Positions 44,916 through 56,656 of a stretch of DNA of 64,000 nucleotides are shown here, piece after piece. Where the stretch lies: positions 62,001 through 126,000 of the forward strand of contig JAKSZP010000111.1 of NCBI GenBank assembly GCA_022478985.1. Reading direction: 5' to 3'. How positions within the stretch are numbered: position 1 is the first letter of the stretch; each line of letters opens with the position of its first letter. Made by a program: the position numbers and the translations under genes. The stretch comes from Massospora cicadina. Taxonomy: Eukaryota; Entomophthoromycota; Entomophthoromycetes; Entomophthorales; Entomophthoraceae. The notes under the pieces are model-generated. The model was not told the DNA's origin. It was given only the letters and a program-made list of their open reading frames with translations, and did not search any database.

Positions 44916-47379
44916 AGTAATGGTCCCCAACCTTTTATGGGCTATGGGACGGTTTAATGTCAGAAAATATTTTCACAGACTGGCCTTTAAGGTGTGGTGG
45001 ATAAGTACACAAAAATAAAATGATATGACTGGCTCAAAAACTGTGGTATTTTTTAAGTATAATAATAAATGTGAATCCACTGTGCATTTGTAAGCAACTT
45101 TTATAGCAGCTTCCTCGTACATAGCACCAACAACATAACATGAGTAACATCCTCTCCACCTCCTAACACTCTCTGATCACTAAGGTAACGTTTAAACATT
45201 CCTTAAAAATAAGATACAACACAAAAACAAGTATAAAGTGCATGAAAAATACAACTTACCATAGCGCTAAATCAGTGGGAGCCCTGTGCTTGTTTCTCTG
45301 CAACAAGACGGTCCCATCTATGGGTAATGGGCAACAATGACACCCAAAGTGTGTTGCTTATGTCCAGTCTACTCCATAATTTTGTTTTGGTTGCTGCCAC
45401 TGCAGAAAATCCCGACTCACACAAATAGGATGTCAGAAATGGCAACAGGGTTTTCAGTGCTTTTGTGGCAATCTCAGGGTATTCTTCCATGACTTTAATA
45501 CAGAACTATGTCAGAGTTGTTGTCTTGAACATACTTTTAAGGCTGCCTTCATTTGCGATCTCCAGCTGTTGATCTTCTTCTTGCATAGACATGCTGAATT
45601 CACCTGGTTTGTTGACAAATGGGTCACAAATCCATTACTTGGCAGTTCGTGGGTCTTGTGTGGTTGGGAAGTTGCGCTCAAACTCTTTCAAAAGCAAAGA
45701 CAGTTGATCATGCACCAGCTGGGATAATGAAGGCTTGGGCCCAGTCTCTTCCAAAATCCCTACAAATGTTTGTAACATGTCAAATATACCCCTGTTCACG
45801 TGCTGTCCCCACAAATCCAGTTTGGCTTCAAATTCAGCTACTTTATCTGCCAACTTGAAGAAAGTTGTCATTTTCCCCTGAAGTGACTGATTAAATTCAT
45901 TGAGCAGGTTGAATATGTTACACATGTAAGCGAGTTTTGTGACCCATTCCTCATCACTGAAATTTGCTGCCATGGGTGAAATTTTTTCTGAGAAAAATCT
46001 CTGCAGCTGCTCTTGTAATTTAAACACTCTGGCCAGCAATATCCCTCGGGATAACCACCTTATTTCTGTGTATAAGAGAGGGTTACTGTGCTCCATGTTC
46101 ATCTTCTCACAAAGCTGCTCGGACAGGTGTGAGTTAAGGGTGTGTGCTTTGATGTGGTTAATAACTTTAACAACATCATTCAATATGATGTTAAGTTCCA
46201 GTGGTATATTTCAGCTAGCCAGCATTTCCCTGTGAATGACACTATGCGTATACTCACATTCAGGTGCAACCTCCTTAATCTGAGTAGTTAAACCAGACAG
46301 CCATCTGGTCATACCAGCAGCTCCATTTGTGCACAGGCTGATACAAAAGGACCATTCCAGTTTTCCTGATACATAATCATCCAGCAACTTGAATAGCTCT
46401 GCGGCTGTGGTTTTGGTTGACAATGATAGTGCACATAACATCTCCTCATGCACATCCTCTTGATAAATATATCGCAAATAAATGAGTAATATTGCCCTGT
46501 TGTCAATATCTGTAGACTCATCAACCTGGAGAGCATACCATAGTGATATATTAATCCTCTCCAACAATTGTGTTTCAATGTCCTCTGCTATTTTCTCAAT
46601 GTGCTAAGTGATGGTGGTAGCTGAAAGAGGCACCTGTGCTATCTTTTTAACCGCAGCATCTCCTAAAGTTCATGGCAAATGTCTTTTGTGGCTGGTAGGA
46701 TCAATTATTCACCAATGGTGAATGGCTTCATAGCCTTAGCAATACAATTAGCCACCAAGTATGATGCTCTTGATGCACTTGCATTGTTGATTTAATGGCC
46801 CTCAGTAATTGCTTCTGTCCTTCTTGTTCATGCTTTTTTCTTTTAAAATACTCAGAAGGCTTGTCTTTTAATGCAGGGTGCTTGGTCTCCAAATGGCGAA
46901 GCAGTTTTGAAGGCTTCATTGCCTCATTAGAGAGCTGGTCACCGCATATTATGCAGAGTGGGCTTGGTGTATGGGAATCACCTGTTGCAATAATTTTATA
47001 TTTTAATTAGAAGTCCTGGTATTGTCTGTTAAATGCAGCTTTTTTTCTTTGAAGTCGTATGCTCTTCTTCTGTCTCCTCACTGGGCCTTTTTCAATTTGT
47101 AAAGAAAATTTCTAAAGTTTTTTGTTTTTTACTCATTTTGCTAACTTGTGGGTATAATTTTAGTGGCAACATATCACATGACTGAGACAACCATCAAGAA
47201 ATAGTCATAGATGGATGTAACAGTGTGAATCTGGTCATTTTTAGAAAATAAAACATCATTCAGACTCAGATAATAAATAAAACAGAAATAATGTAAATTA
47301 TTTATTCTTTCTCTGCAGCCCAGTACCAAATAGCCCAAGGACCAGTACTGGTCTGTAGCCCGGGGGTTGGGGACCTCTG
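44916..47379 (-). mobile_element. hAT DNA transposon with BED-finger transposase
   Basis: About 2.46 kb between inverted termini: GGTCCCCAACC at 44922-44932 and its complement GGTTGGGGACC at 47365-47375, with outer bases close to CAGAGG on the right. These are hAT-type ends. The 8-base flanks (TACTATAT, 44908-44915; CCATATAT, 47380-47387) agree at five of eight positions, so the duplication is uncertain. The single gene runs on the minus strand. The transposase belongs to the SCAND3/ZBED5-like (Buster/Charlie) group best known from animals. Confidence 0.88.
45272..47010 (-). pseudogene. hAT transposase, BED-type (decayed)
   Basis: Read on the minus strand. The BED zinc finger near 46975-46850 has CIICG, then KLLRHLETKH, giving CxxC and H(x4)H. 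A frameshift lies near 46790, then SYLVANCIAKAMKPFTIGE with a stop. The RNase H-like catalytic fold has LQVDESTDIDNRAILLIYLR (first Asp, ~46535). CTNGAAGM follows, where the usual CTDGAPAM catalytic Asp is Asn (codon 46327-46325). TEIRWLSRG (~46075) holds the Glu. The hAT dimerisation end is EYPEIATKALKTLLPFLTSY and SRLDISNTLWVSL (45490-45320). About six in-frame stops plus the shift kill it; otherwise nearly the whole protein is readable. Confidence 0.9.
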
Positions 47380-47779
47380 CCATATATGCTAGTAGTTGAT
47401 TATCACAATGAATTAACCTTAAATTAAACTATACTTAGAAAATATTCATATATCTATTAAGATAATAGAAGATGAAATAAAAATCTAACATTTGTCAGGA
47501 GCTATTTATAGGGTAGGGAAGCTTGGTTGCTGTAAACCTTATATTGTTTGACTGCCTGCTTGGCATTGTCCAAGGATTTGGGAATTTCTCTGGATCATTC
47601 CAGACTAATTATATAACGCAAATCAAATATTTATGGCATTACAGAGATTACACAAATTTATTTTTAATCTGTCAATTTTTGGTATTACATGAATCCCAAC
47701 GTCTTTTTGAACCTCAACATATAGTTCTTTTCTGGAAAAATGGTCTATTTTAAGTCTATACTTGTTTTTCAACCATCCA
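47380..47779. other. No gene seen
   Basis: AT-rich sequence between the hAT right end and the L fragment. One 76-codon frame (47523-47753) has no motif. Confidence 0.4.
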
Positions 47780-49278
47780 GGCCCTTGGTTTAGCCCTATT
47801 ATGTCGTGGTATTCCCACTGTGGAATATAAGGACAATGTGATGGTCAGTGTCTGGAAAACGGCAGAATAAGTTTAGACCATCCTGCCAGTCAAAACGTGT
47901 GAGCACCCAAAAAGCAAGCCAGAATGACAGTGGCATTGCCACTCATACAATGTTGTATGGAGCTGTGAATTGGGTAAAGTGACTCATTGATTTAGGGTGA
48001 GCGTTAAAAGAAACCTGATAATGAACCAAACAGAAAACTCCCAGATACTGCGTGTCTTACCGCAGGGGTTGTACTACTTGATTTACTACTTTGGGGTTGC
48101 CAGTGAAAGGGCTCATCACTAATGTAGGGACAAGGGGGCGGATACTTGCTTGAAAGTGAGATATATAAGGCCACAGAATTCTGATATCTTGGTAGCAGAT
48201 AGCTTCTATAATGGGTTAAAGTCCCAGAAGTTTCTTGTGTGTTGGATCCAGTTAACTATGGCGGGAGTGATGGTAATCATCAAAACTGATAAAGCCCATC
48301 CAGTATAGGGACTGCAGGCCACCAGTTTAGTGCCATCAGGACTTCAGCGTAAGGAATTGAAGTAATAATAAAAAAATGGGTACTAGCGGAAATTTTTATT
48401 AGAAAGGAAAAGGAAGTGAATTGACCAACAATTTCCTCAGTGTGACACAACTGATTAAATAGTGTTTGAGTTGGTAATAGGTCCAAGAAGGGATTAGGGC
48501 CCTCAAATTTGACCTAAACCAGCAAATTTTTGGTGGAGAGGGGAAAATTATTTTAATTAGAACTGACATCAAAGGATTTTGAAGCAGGCCAAGTCACTTT
48601 CAGTTTGACCGTGAATGCCTGAACCAAGGCTCAACTACATTTTTGTCAGTTGGTGTGAAAGCATCTGGCCTGATGAGAAATGGGAATTCCCCAGGGCCAC
48701 CCCACATAGGGGCGGTCCCAATTGGTTGGGAAAGGTTTCAGGATGCCCAACCCACCCATGCCCGGTTGCTGGGGCGTTCATTTGACCAAATGAGTTATGT
48801 TGGGTGCAAGTCCCAATTCATTAGATATGGGTTTTAAATTATCTGTGATAGTCCCCAAAGGTACCATCTGATCATCAGTGATCATCCCCGACAATTTTGA
48901 GGGGAGTGTGGCATTGGCAATCATAGTGCTAGCTGACTCAAAATCATCAGCAATTTCAGCCAATAATTTGATACTTGTCCCTTCTTGACTATTAGTTTTC
49001 CAATCGTTGGGCTTTATTCCCGTTGGTTTCAGACCTTTTGTCTTTGATTTGGTAATCTCAGCACAGCTTTCCTCAATTCAGTGGACAAGTTTAGCAGAGG
49101 TGAGCGTGGGTACCAGGGTGGAATCTTTAGAGGGAGCGCTGTTACCCAGTGCTTGAAAACCACATGGGCGAGGTCACCCTGGGTGACAAGGGGTACAGTT
49201 GCCCTCTTTGAACCCTTCTTATTCAGAAATGGTAAAATCGCCCAATCCACACAAAGGGGACGTTCCCCTGGACTTACA
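47780..49278 (-). pseudogene. J-like gag fragment L
   Basis: Reads on the minus strand from ~49278 to ~47780. It aligns collinearly with J 33950-35480: VTQGDLAHVVFKHWVTALPL near the start, then a shared segment on the complement with GGGGTGGCCCTGGGGAATTC-like DNA (~48690), and MPLSFWLAFWVLTRFDWQDG near the end (~48000). No LTR or pol is attached, so it is a stranded piece. Stops are frequent. Confidence 0.7.
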
Positions 49279-50170
49279 GTCATGCAGCTCCTTAACCATC
49301 ATGCAAGTCCCTCCTCAATCTTCCAGGCTAGTTGAAGCCCCTGATATACTTGAACTTGCTAATTTGGCACCCAGGTCATTCCAACAATCTAACATTTTTA
49401 GGTTATCCTTCCCAGTACAGAAGGTTTAAAGTAATTACACATGCAATCTAAAACTAAGCTCTCCATAATTCTCAAGTCTTTCCTTGACCCATCAATTGAC
49501 CTTCTGCTCAATAGGTTCTAGGACAAGGACCCAAATTCTGTTCTATATTTTTATTGATTCCTAAAAGCAGCAGCCCTACTATGGTCTTCTACCAGTTCAT
49601 TCCATTTTCTATATTGCCTTTAATGATCTCACTGATTACCTTTTCTGCCATTGTTTCTATAAATCTGAAGACTTTTCCATGACCTAGACATACTTCTGAA
49701 TTTAAAAGTGACTGGGAGAAGCATAAAATCATATGGATCACTCTGCCCTCAGTCTTCAAATGGGCTCTATGATACATCAACTTGACAAATTTTCATGCTG
49801 TCTCCAATACTGTGTGTCTTTACAACCTAAACCACTTATTATTAGCCATAGTCAAAACCATCCAGCTGTCCAATCTACCAAAGCCTCCCAAACTGTGGAT
49901 TCTGTAGGAGTTGTCATCCTCATCACCTCTCCAACATTTGGAGGGTTTCCAAACAAGTTATGTGGTAACCCCAATACAGCTATTTATCTAGTTTTGGAAT
50001 TTTTGATATGTTCCTGAACTTTTATTTACCTTGCATGAACCTAAGACTTACCTCTTGTTAAATTATTTGAACAAATGCTCCCTTGGCCTTCTGGGCTTTC
50101 CACTGGGTCCTAACTCACTTTGACTGGAAGCTAAGTTTTTTTGATCATTCAATTACATTTCAAAGATCTA
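49279..50170 (+). pseudogene. J-like gag fragment P, opposite orientation to L
   Basis: Plus-strand sequence ending with FWAFHWVLTHFDWKLSFF (~50085-50140), the Trp-rich block of the same gag family. It lacks the N-terminal HVV..RWVT region, which would have to lie about 1.4 kb upstream, where L now sits in reverse. L and P thus abut head to head. The 94-codon frame 49733-50017 belongs to it. Confidence 0.5.
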
Positions 50171-52673
50171 CACATGAACACAGGTCAAACATAGGGATGA
50201 TATATATTTTTATAATGTCATGTAATCAAATAACAATATTCTCAATCCAATCTTAAGAAGTTTAACAACAAACTGGACAAGGAATACCAAGCAAGTTACA
50301 AAAATTCAATTTCTAATGAGTATTACTTTAAGAAGTTAGTTTCCTGAAAGGGAGGCGGCTGCTTGCAAAAACCTCAGTTATAAGATTACTCAAGGCTATT
50401 TCACTCAATCAAAAACTATCTCAACCACAGATACACTCACATTACAAACTTGCTTAACTCCCCTACCTATGCCAAACTCATGTTCAGGGCAAGAGCAATG
50501 TTTCATGACTAATATCTTCCCATGTTTTCCCCAGAATCTTATAGACCAGAATTGTGATAATGTCAATTCCTTGCAGGCTGAGGCTTCTATCCTGAATCTT
50601 GGATTACCAAAGATGGAAGAAAAGTTTTTTGGAACTTGGATCTATGAAAGTCTTAATCCAGTTTAAACTTTCCTTTTGGCATAATTCTCATATAATTTAT
50701 AATTTTTGATAATTATATGCTAGGATATATACTTTTGTATTATCTCACTCAGTCTTTAAGCCAATAGTTACATTTTAACTAAAATAAGATCATATTATGT
50801 CTTTTTTTAATTGACTTAGGCATATCTAATTATTTTTAGATACTTTTCCTTTTTGAAACTTTATGAAAATTAACTTATGGTAAAAATTAACTAATGCTGA
50901 TCTAGTCTATATATACCTCAAATCTTTTTAAATTTAAATTTAGACTTTCTTTAATGATAGAGTTAAACAGCTAGCACTAAACTTTGCAGTTTTTCATACT
51001 TTACATAAACTTTACTTTTTTATACATTTTTATTTCTATATAGCTTAGTCCTTTTATATAAGCAATGCCACTCACTAGGCACTGTGCTAACTGTATTTCT
51101 GATATTGTAGACTTGTTTCAATATAGTATAAGAGCTGATGCTCACTTCTACTAAGCAACTGTTTTAAGCCTTAGGTTTTCTGATGCCCTCTTATATGGGC
51201 TACTTCCAACTGAATTGACTATGATATCATATATAAGCTTACAATTAAATTTAAAAAGGTTAACTCCCATTTTTGTATTGCCCAGATTATTAGAATTCTA
51301 TTAATCTTATTAGCCACCTGGCACCCTGCTGGGATGCTAATTACTAATACCATTTTCTTAAAGGATAGTTATTTAATACAATTCTAATTATGACTTCTAA
51401 CAACTTTTAATAGGTGCATATTGGTGAATCTTCCTGTTTTCACATAATATGCCTGATTAACCCTTATACTGGTGGGCTCTTCAGTGTTAATGCTCTTATG
51501 TATGTTAGTTATGGCTATTAATGACCCTCTCATTATCACTTCATTGCCACTTTTTTTCTGTATGTGCCCTCTTGGTTCCCATTTTGTGCTATTGCAGTGC
51601 TTTTCACACATATTCTTTCTAAACAATTTCCATGGACAATCCACTTTTTTGGCAATTATATGGCCCTAATGCTCTTTAAATAATATGGCCTGATGCTCTT
51701 CTATGTTTGGTATGATCCTTGTTTCTCAAAATTTACTAATTTATTATCCTGTAGTGGCTTGAATTTAAAGTTTTTGTACTTGTTTATAATTTATTCTTTG
51801 CAAATGATACTTTAAAAGATACCCTTTTTTATTCACTGGGTAACAATTCCTCTGCAGATAACTATCATTATTTGTTATTATGAATTAAATATCTTCTTTG
51901 GCCTGATGATTACTTATTTTTCTTCATTTGGAAAGGTCTGACTGGCTTCACACTACCAAACCAAGTTTTACTGGAGGGTAATAATTTAGAGAACAAAAGG
52001 CTATTTTGGGCTTTTTAGTCTTGTTTTTCTGAAATTTTGCCAGCAAACACCTTTAAACAATGTGATATTTCTTGAAGTTGACCCTTAAATTAAATGATTA
52101 ACTTGATAAACAGCCAAATGACCACCAACTTCTTGACAAATCCATTGAAACTATTGAATCAACTGAATATCAAACCAAACAGCTATAACAATATACTGAT
52201 TACCATTAAAAACATAAATTTTCACCTCTTACATATAAAACTTTTTATTTTACTATGAAAAGTAAAAAATATGGTGGCATATTGTATTGACATCCGACCT
52301 TAGTAACTGCGCAAAATGTTATCAATAGTTTATGTCAGGAAGTGTTTGTAGGATACAAGATTCCAGGACAACAAAAATAGTAAGCTAAAGAAAATAGGTA
52401 AGAATTGATTGGAATACTGATGCAAATTTAAAAAGAGTTTGAGATTACAAGGCGTGTCTGCTAAATTCAAATCGAGATTTGACGCCTCTCCAAAGTTAAT
52501 CGAAGTAGAATTAAAATTGCTTGTCTAAACTTAGAAACTAATGTGTACCCTCTGCTTAATACTTTTAGCTATTTGTTAAATAAATTCCTTCAGTTTTGTT
52601 AAGCTTCTTTAAAGCTTTACACATAATTTGAACTTTCAAGAAAACTACAAGATATTTTAAAATTATAAGAAAT
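50171..52673. other. AT-rich intergenic DNA upstream of BI-1
   Basis: Strongly AT-rich with many stops in all frames; the longest open pieces (50469-50666, 51384-51669) show no motif. The last part should hold the BI-1 promoter, but no clear TATA or CCAAT element can be singled out in such base composition. Confidence 0.45.
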
Positions 52674-53571
52674 ATGTTTCCCGGAGACAGAGATTTTCCT
52701 TCATTGAATTCTTTGAAAAATCTCTCTGATTTAAGCCCTCGAGTTCAAAGGCATCTGGCGAGAGTATATGGTACTTTAGCTTCTATGATGGGCACTTCCG
52801 CTGCTGGTTCATTGTTGAGCATCTACGGGTTTTTATATATGGTAACTTTAACTATACTTTATAGATCAGGTATATTGTTTCTTATTCTAGAACCCCCTTT
52901 TTGCAGGCTTGGTGTCCTTTGCTTGTCTCATTGCTCTCATGGTCTTGAGTCCGATAGAAAGAAACCAACAGATTAGATTTTTGCTTTTATTTGTAGGTTT
53001 TGTTATTTAAAAAAGATTTGACATTTAAGCTTTTTTCTCTGATGACCGGAATCTGTGCCACCCCTATGATAGCTTCAACCATGATTTTTTACCCTGGGTA
53101 TTTTATGGACCTTGCATTTAACTAAGCTTGATTTAATAGCGTTCTTCCTGTTGCCTTGACTAGTACTGCTCTAACCTTTTTGTCCTTCACGCTATGTGCG
53201 CTTTTTAGTACGCGAAGAAGTTTCATCTTTCTCGGGGGAATATTAGGAACAGCACTCTCTGCTATGTCAATAATTAGTATTTTCAATGTCTTTTTTCAGA
53301 GCTACGGTGTAGACACTTTTCTTTTATTTGTAGGCCTGCTTGTATTTGGAGGGTATGGTAAGGCATCAAAATATGTTTTAGAAGCTTATTGATGTATTTT
53401 TAAATAGTTATATACGACACTCAGCTTATAGTTGAGCGAGCTAATCGCGATTCAGGTGATGTCGTTTCAGACTCTCTCCTTTTGTTCACAGATCTTGTGT
53501 CGCTCTTTCATCGTGTTATTGAAGTTCTTCGCCGTAAAGAAGAGGAAGAACGAAGAAAGAAACGCTACTAA
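52674..53571 (+). CDS. Bax inhibitor-1 (TMBIM6-family) protein, five exons
   Basis: Exons 52674-52841, 52891-52992, 53030-53097, 53140-53357 and 53408-53571 (TAA). Introns are 49, 37, 42 and 50 bases, all GT..AG. Joined they give 239 codons without interruption, the usual BI-1 length. BI-1 is a multi-pass membrane protein of the endoplasmic reticulum that leaks calcium and suppresses stress-induced cell death. Landmarks: LSPRVQRHLARVYGTLA (20-36), hydrophobic spans, TRRSFIFLGG (137-146), YDTQLIVERA (188-197) and a highly charged tail RRKEEEERRKKR (227-238). Family members usually have two Asp in the last span (D..xxxD); here the first position is Leu (L210) and the second is D214. The start is the first ATG before the conserved N-terminus. 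The gene is intact and the only host gene seen. Confidence 0.95.
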
Positions 53572-54423
53572 TTTGCTGATATTTAAAAATTTACTGGTGG
53601 AGGATGATTCCTTTGCTTAGATTGCTAAATTTTTCAACTGTGAGAACATACTTTTTGAAATTTAGCTGCTTATACTGAATTACATTCTGCTTGTTAGGAA
53701 GCCAACGCGTTTATTCCATCATTTTTTTAATATTTTGTTTTTGATTTTATATTCCAATCCAAAAGTCATATCTATTTGAACCATTTATAGTAACATTATT
53801 TTAGTAAAAGGAGACTAATTGGTTCTTAGTTTTTGATTTAGTAAGTCTAAGTACAAACGACAGAATAGCTGAATTTTTGATGACACAAATATGTAAAGGA
53901 ATTCAACGACAATTTTAAAGATTAGTTAGTTTAAATACGTATAAATTCTACTTGAGTAATTCTATTTTAGAAATTAGAAATAAGGTTTGTTCTAGGATTG
54001 TAAAATATACACAAGGTACGGCATTGTATAACAAACCCTGAAATATACATTTTATAGCTGCCTTTAATCGGTATTTGCGATAGCTAACTATTTTTATCTG
54101 CCAGAGTATTCTGGGATTATATATAAACCCATCTTTGCAAATAATGGTTGAGTAAATTACATTGACTATTTTCTCATTTTGATATTGATCCCAAAAACCA
54201 TAGTTTGGTTTTTAGGAGTATAACTGTATAAACATTTTTAATAACGAATAGTAATATTGCTATGCCTTTTAATAACGTTTTTGATACTTTTTTTGGTAAT
54301 TAATATGTTTTAGTTTCATTGTCAACGATTTAAAGTTATTTTTATTAAAATTCTTATATAACATTTATTGTCAGGTTGGCATCAGTCTGAAACATTCGTG
54401 TGAAGTTTTTACATTTGGTAAAG
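53572..54423. other. AT-rich 3' flank of BI-1
   Basis: No gene seen. AATAAA-like strings occur but are expected by chance in this composition. Confidence 0.4.
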
Positions 54424-54440
54424 TGCAAGTTTTTATTTTT

Positions 54441-54450
54441 TAGTACTAGA
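54441..54450 (-). repeat. Tiny A-tailed insertion, copy 3
   Basis: TAGTACTAGA (plus further T residues that merge with the flank) between 17-base repeats at 54424-54440 and 54451-54467, one mismatch (TGCAAGTTTTTATTTTT versus TGCAAGTTTTCATTTTT). Confidence 0.82.
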
Positions 54451-54685
54451 TGCAAGTTTTCATTTTTAAACTTATGAATACATGTTTTCTATGATTTTTA
54501 TTTAATATAATAACCATGTATTTATTTATACCAGGAGTAAGTCTACTTATTAGGCTGATGTAACACAAATTTGAAATAATTAATATTATGATTTGAAAAG
54601 CCTTGTTTTTAAGAAAATAAATATTTACAATGACTTTAGCATATATTTATAGGACAAAAATGAAGCAAAGAATATGCTTTATATG

Positions 54686-54703
54686 ACCATCTAGTACTAA
54701 AAA
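54686..54703 (+). repeat. Tiny A-tailed insertion, copy 4
   Basis: ACCATCTAGTACTAAAAA between perfect 15-base repeats AATATGCTTTATATG (54671-54685, 54704-54718). It is the only copy in plus orientation, with its A run at the right. Confidence 0.92.
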
Positions 54704-54718
54704 AATATGCTTTATATG

Positions 54719-56576
54719 TAATACCATATAAAGCGAGGCATATTTGTTCTAAGGTTAACCCACCTTGAATAAAATTTAAAAATAATGATACCATAGTTAA
54801 AGGTATCTTCTATGGCATAGTTTAGGTTATAATAATAAAAAATTTATCGGTTAAAAACTTCAATTTCACACATTTCTAGTACCATACTATGGAAAAATCT
54901 TACTATCAACCTCATGTACTATGTATTATTAGTGGAATGTTGTGATAAGGATAAATAATAGTTTTTCATACCAGGGACTTTGTTTTATTTATGAATACTA
55001 ACCTAATACTTTGTTGTAAACTCAATGCTACCAATAGCAATACCTTTGAACAGTCATTGGTAATCAGATCTAAATTATGTAAATTTAAATTAGCAGAAAT
55101 ATAACTATATAAGTAATAAACAAACTTTTAGAAAATATAAGTTTAATAAATAATCAGATTATTGTGCTTAAGCAAGTGTAACATAAAAAAGCTTTGAAAT
55201 ACACAAGCTAAGCTACAAAAAGCTAGGAAAAGTTTGTTTAGTTATCAAGTATGAAATTTAGAAAATGTAACATCTTTTAACTGCTCTCATCTTTATTCAT
55301 CAAATTAGATAAGTCATCCAAGTGATAAATTTATCTAGGATAGAGTCCTTATTGAAGTGAAATATTGGCCACTTAAGGTAGGGTATTCAAGTTGTAAAAA
55401 CTTAAAACTTTAGTTATTTAGTAATATAAAATTTTCATCGTCTACAAACTGTAAAAATCTAATACATGAGCTTCATTTTACAAGTCAAGTTTGATACATG
55501 ATTACATTAAATACTACATAAATAAGGGTATATGCAAAGGAGTTTAATCATTATATTCTAAACTTATTGACAAGTTTCTAATTAGTACCCACATGTATCT
55601 GACTATTTGATAAATTTACTACTATATACTTTTTATAATGAGGTTTCCTATCATTTAGCAACAGACTGTTAAGCTCTAGTCCAGTATATATGTAGATCTG
55701 ATAGCTTCAATTATAACATATATGAGATTTTAGGAAAAGCAATATACTGATTCCCATGGATTAAGTGCCAATTGATGCCAAACAGCCACTATATCTATAA
55801 TTACTAGTATAATAAATGTAGAGATATGCTAATCTCCTGAAATGAGTGACTGACATGGAAAAAAGAAGAAGCAAAGATATGAAAGGTGTCCAGTAAGAAT
55901 TAATCTCTGCATGAGTGTTGAAGGCAAAGCAACAATTAGCAATAAATTAAGAACTTAAAGATTATAAGGAGCTATTGAATATCAATTGAATGGGTCCACC
56001 CAAACTTAGAGCATTAATAGGTTTAAAGCGACCACAAGTTTGATTAAGCTATTGGATAATTTATTAAAGATATTTAGCATTTTATAACTATCAAAGGAAA
56101 ATCAAAAGTTAACATAAGTATCAGAACTGATGGTATCAAATAAGAGATAGTCAGAAATGTTAATATTACCTAAAAGTTATCCTTTGGTGAAAATTTTTCT
56201 GGTGGCTGCAGTTATTACTTACAAATGGTAAACAGCATAGAATTCCAATTCCAGTGATTACAAATCTAAATGTGTTTGAATATAATATTTGAATCCTAAA
56301 AGAAGTGAATAATCCTTTTTATTATAAAGAACTTGAATATATTTCAGCTTATCATCCAAGAAACTGTTCACTTTTCCTTAAATTTTTATAAAATTAATGT
56401 GCCAAAAAGGTAGGTTTCCATTTAATGTACTCAGTCACATATGATAGCAATCATAGCCTATAGGGTATTGTCATTCTGAAAATCCCCAAATAATATCTAA
56501 AAGGTAAAAGGTAAAATATAAAAAGTATTGATCAAGAAAAATTATTATTATTCTTAAGACTAAGCTCAAGATGTTG
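54719..56576. other. AT-rich intergenic DNA
   Basis: No coding frame, no repeat pair found. Base composition is like 50.2-52.6 kb, so it is probably host intergenic sequence. Confidence 0.4.
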
Positions 56577-56646
56577 ATTTTTATCCAAGTTTTCCACTGT
56601 ATAATGCTTTTGATTGACTCAATCTAAGTTAAACTTGGATAAAAAT
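56577..56646. repeat. Perfect 16-base inverted repeat
   Basis: ATTTTTATCCAAGTTT (56577-56592) and AAACTTGGATAAAAAT (56631-56646) are exact complements with a 38-base spacer. The right arm overlaps the left 13-base direct repeat of the next feature. Confidence 0.85.
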
Positions 56647-56656
56647 GGGTGTTATC

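Noticed and set aside
44908..47387. Clean 8-base duplication for the hAT element
   Set aside because: TACTATAT and CCATATAT agree at five of eight in an AT-rich setting, too weak to claim.
53158..53170. CTAGTACTG in BI-1 exon 4 resembling the tiny insertion
   Set aside because: No A/T run, no flanking duplication, and it encodes conserved residues.
52674..53571. Processed pseudogene reading of the BI-1 locus (apparent frame breaks)
   Set aside because: Every break is removed by a GT..AG intron of 37-50 bases and the joined frame is intact to the expected length, so it is an intron-bearing gene.
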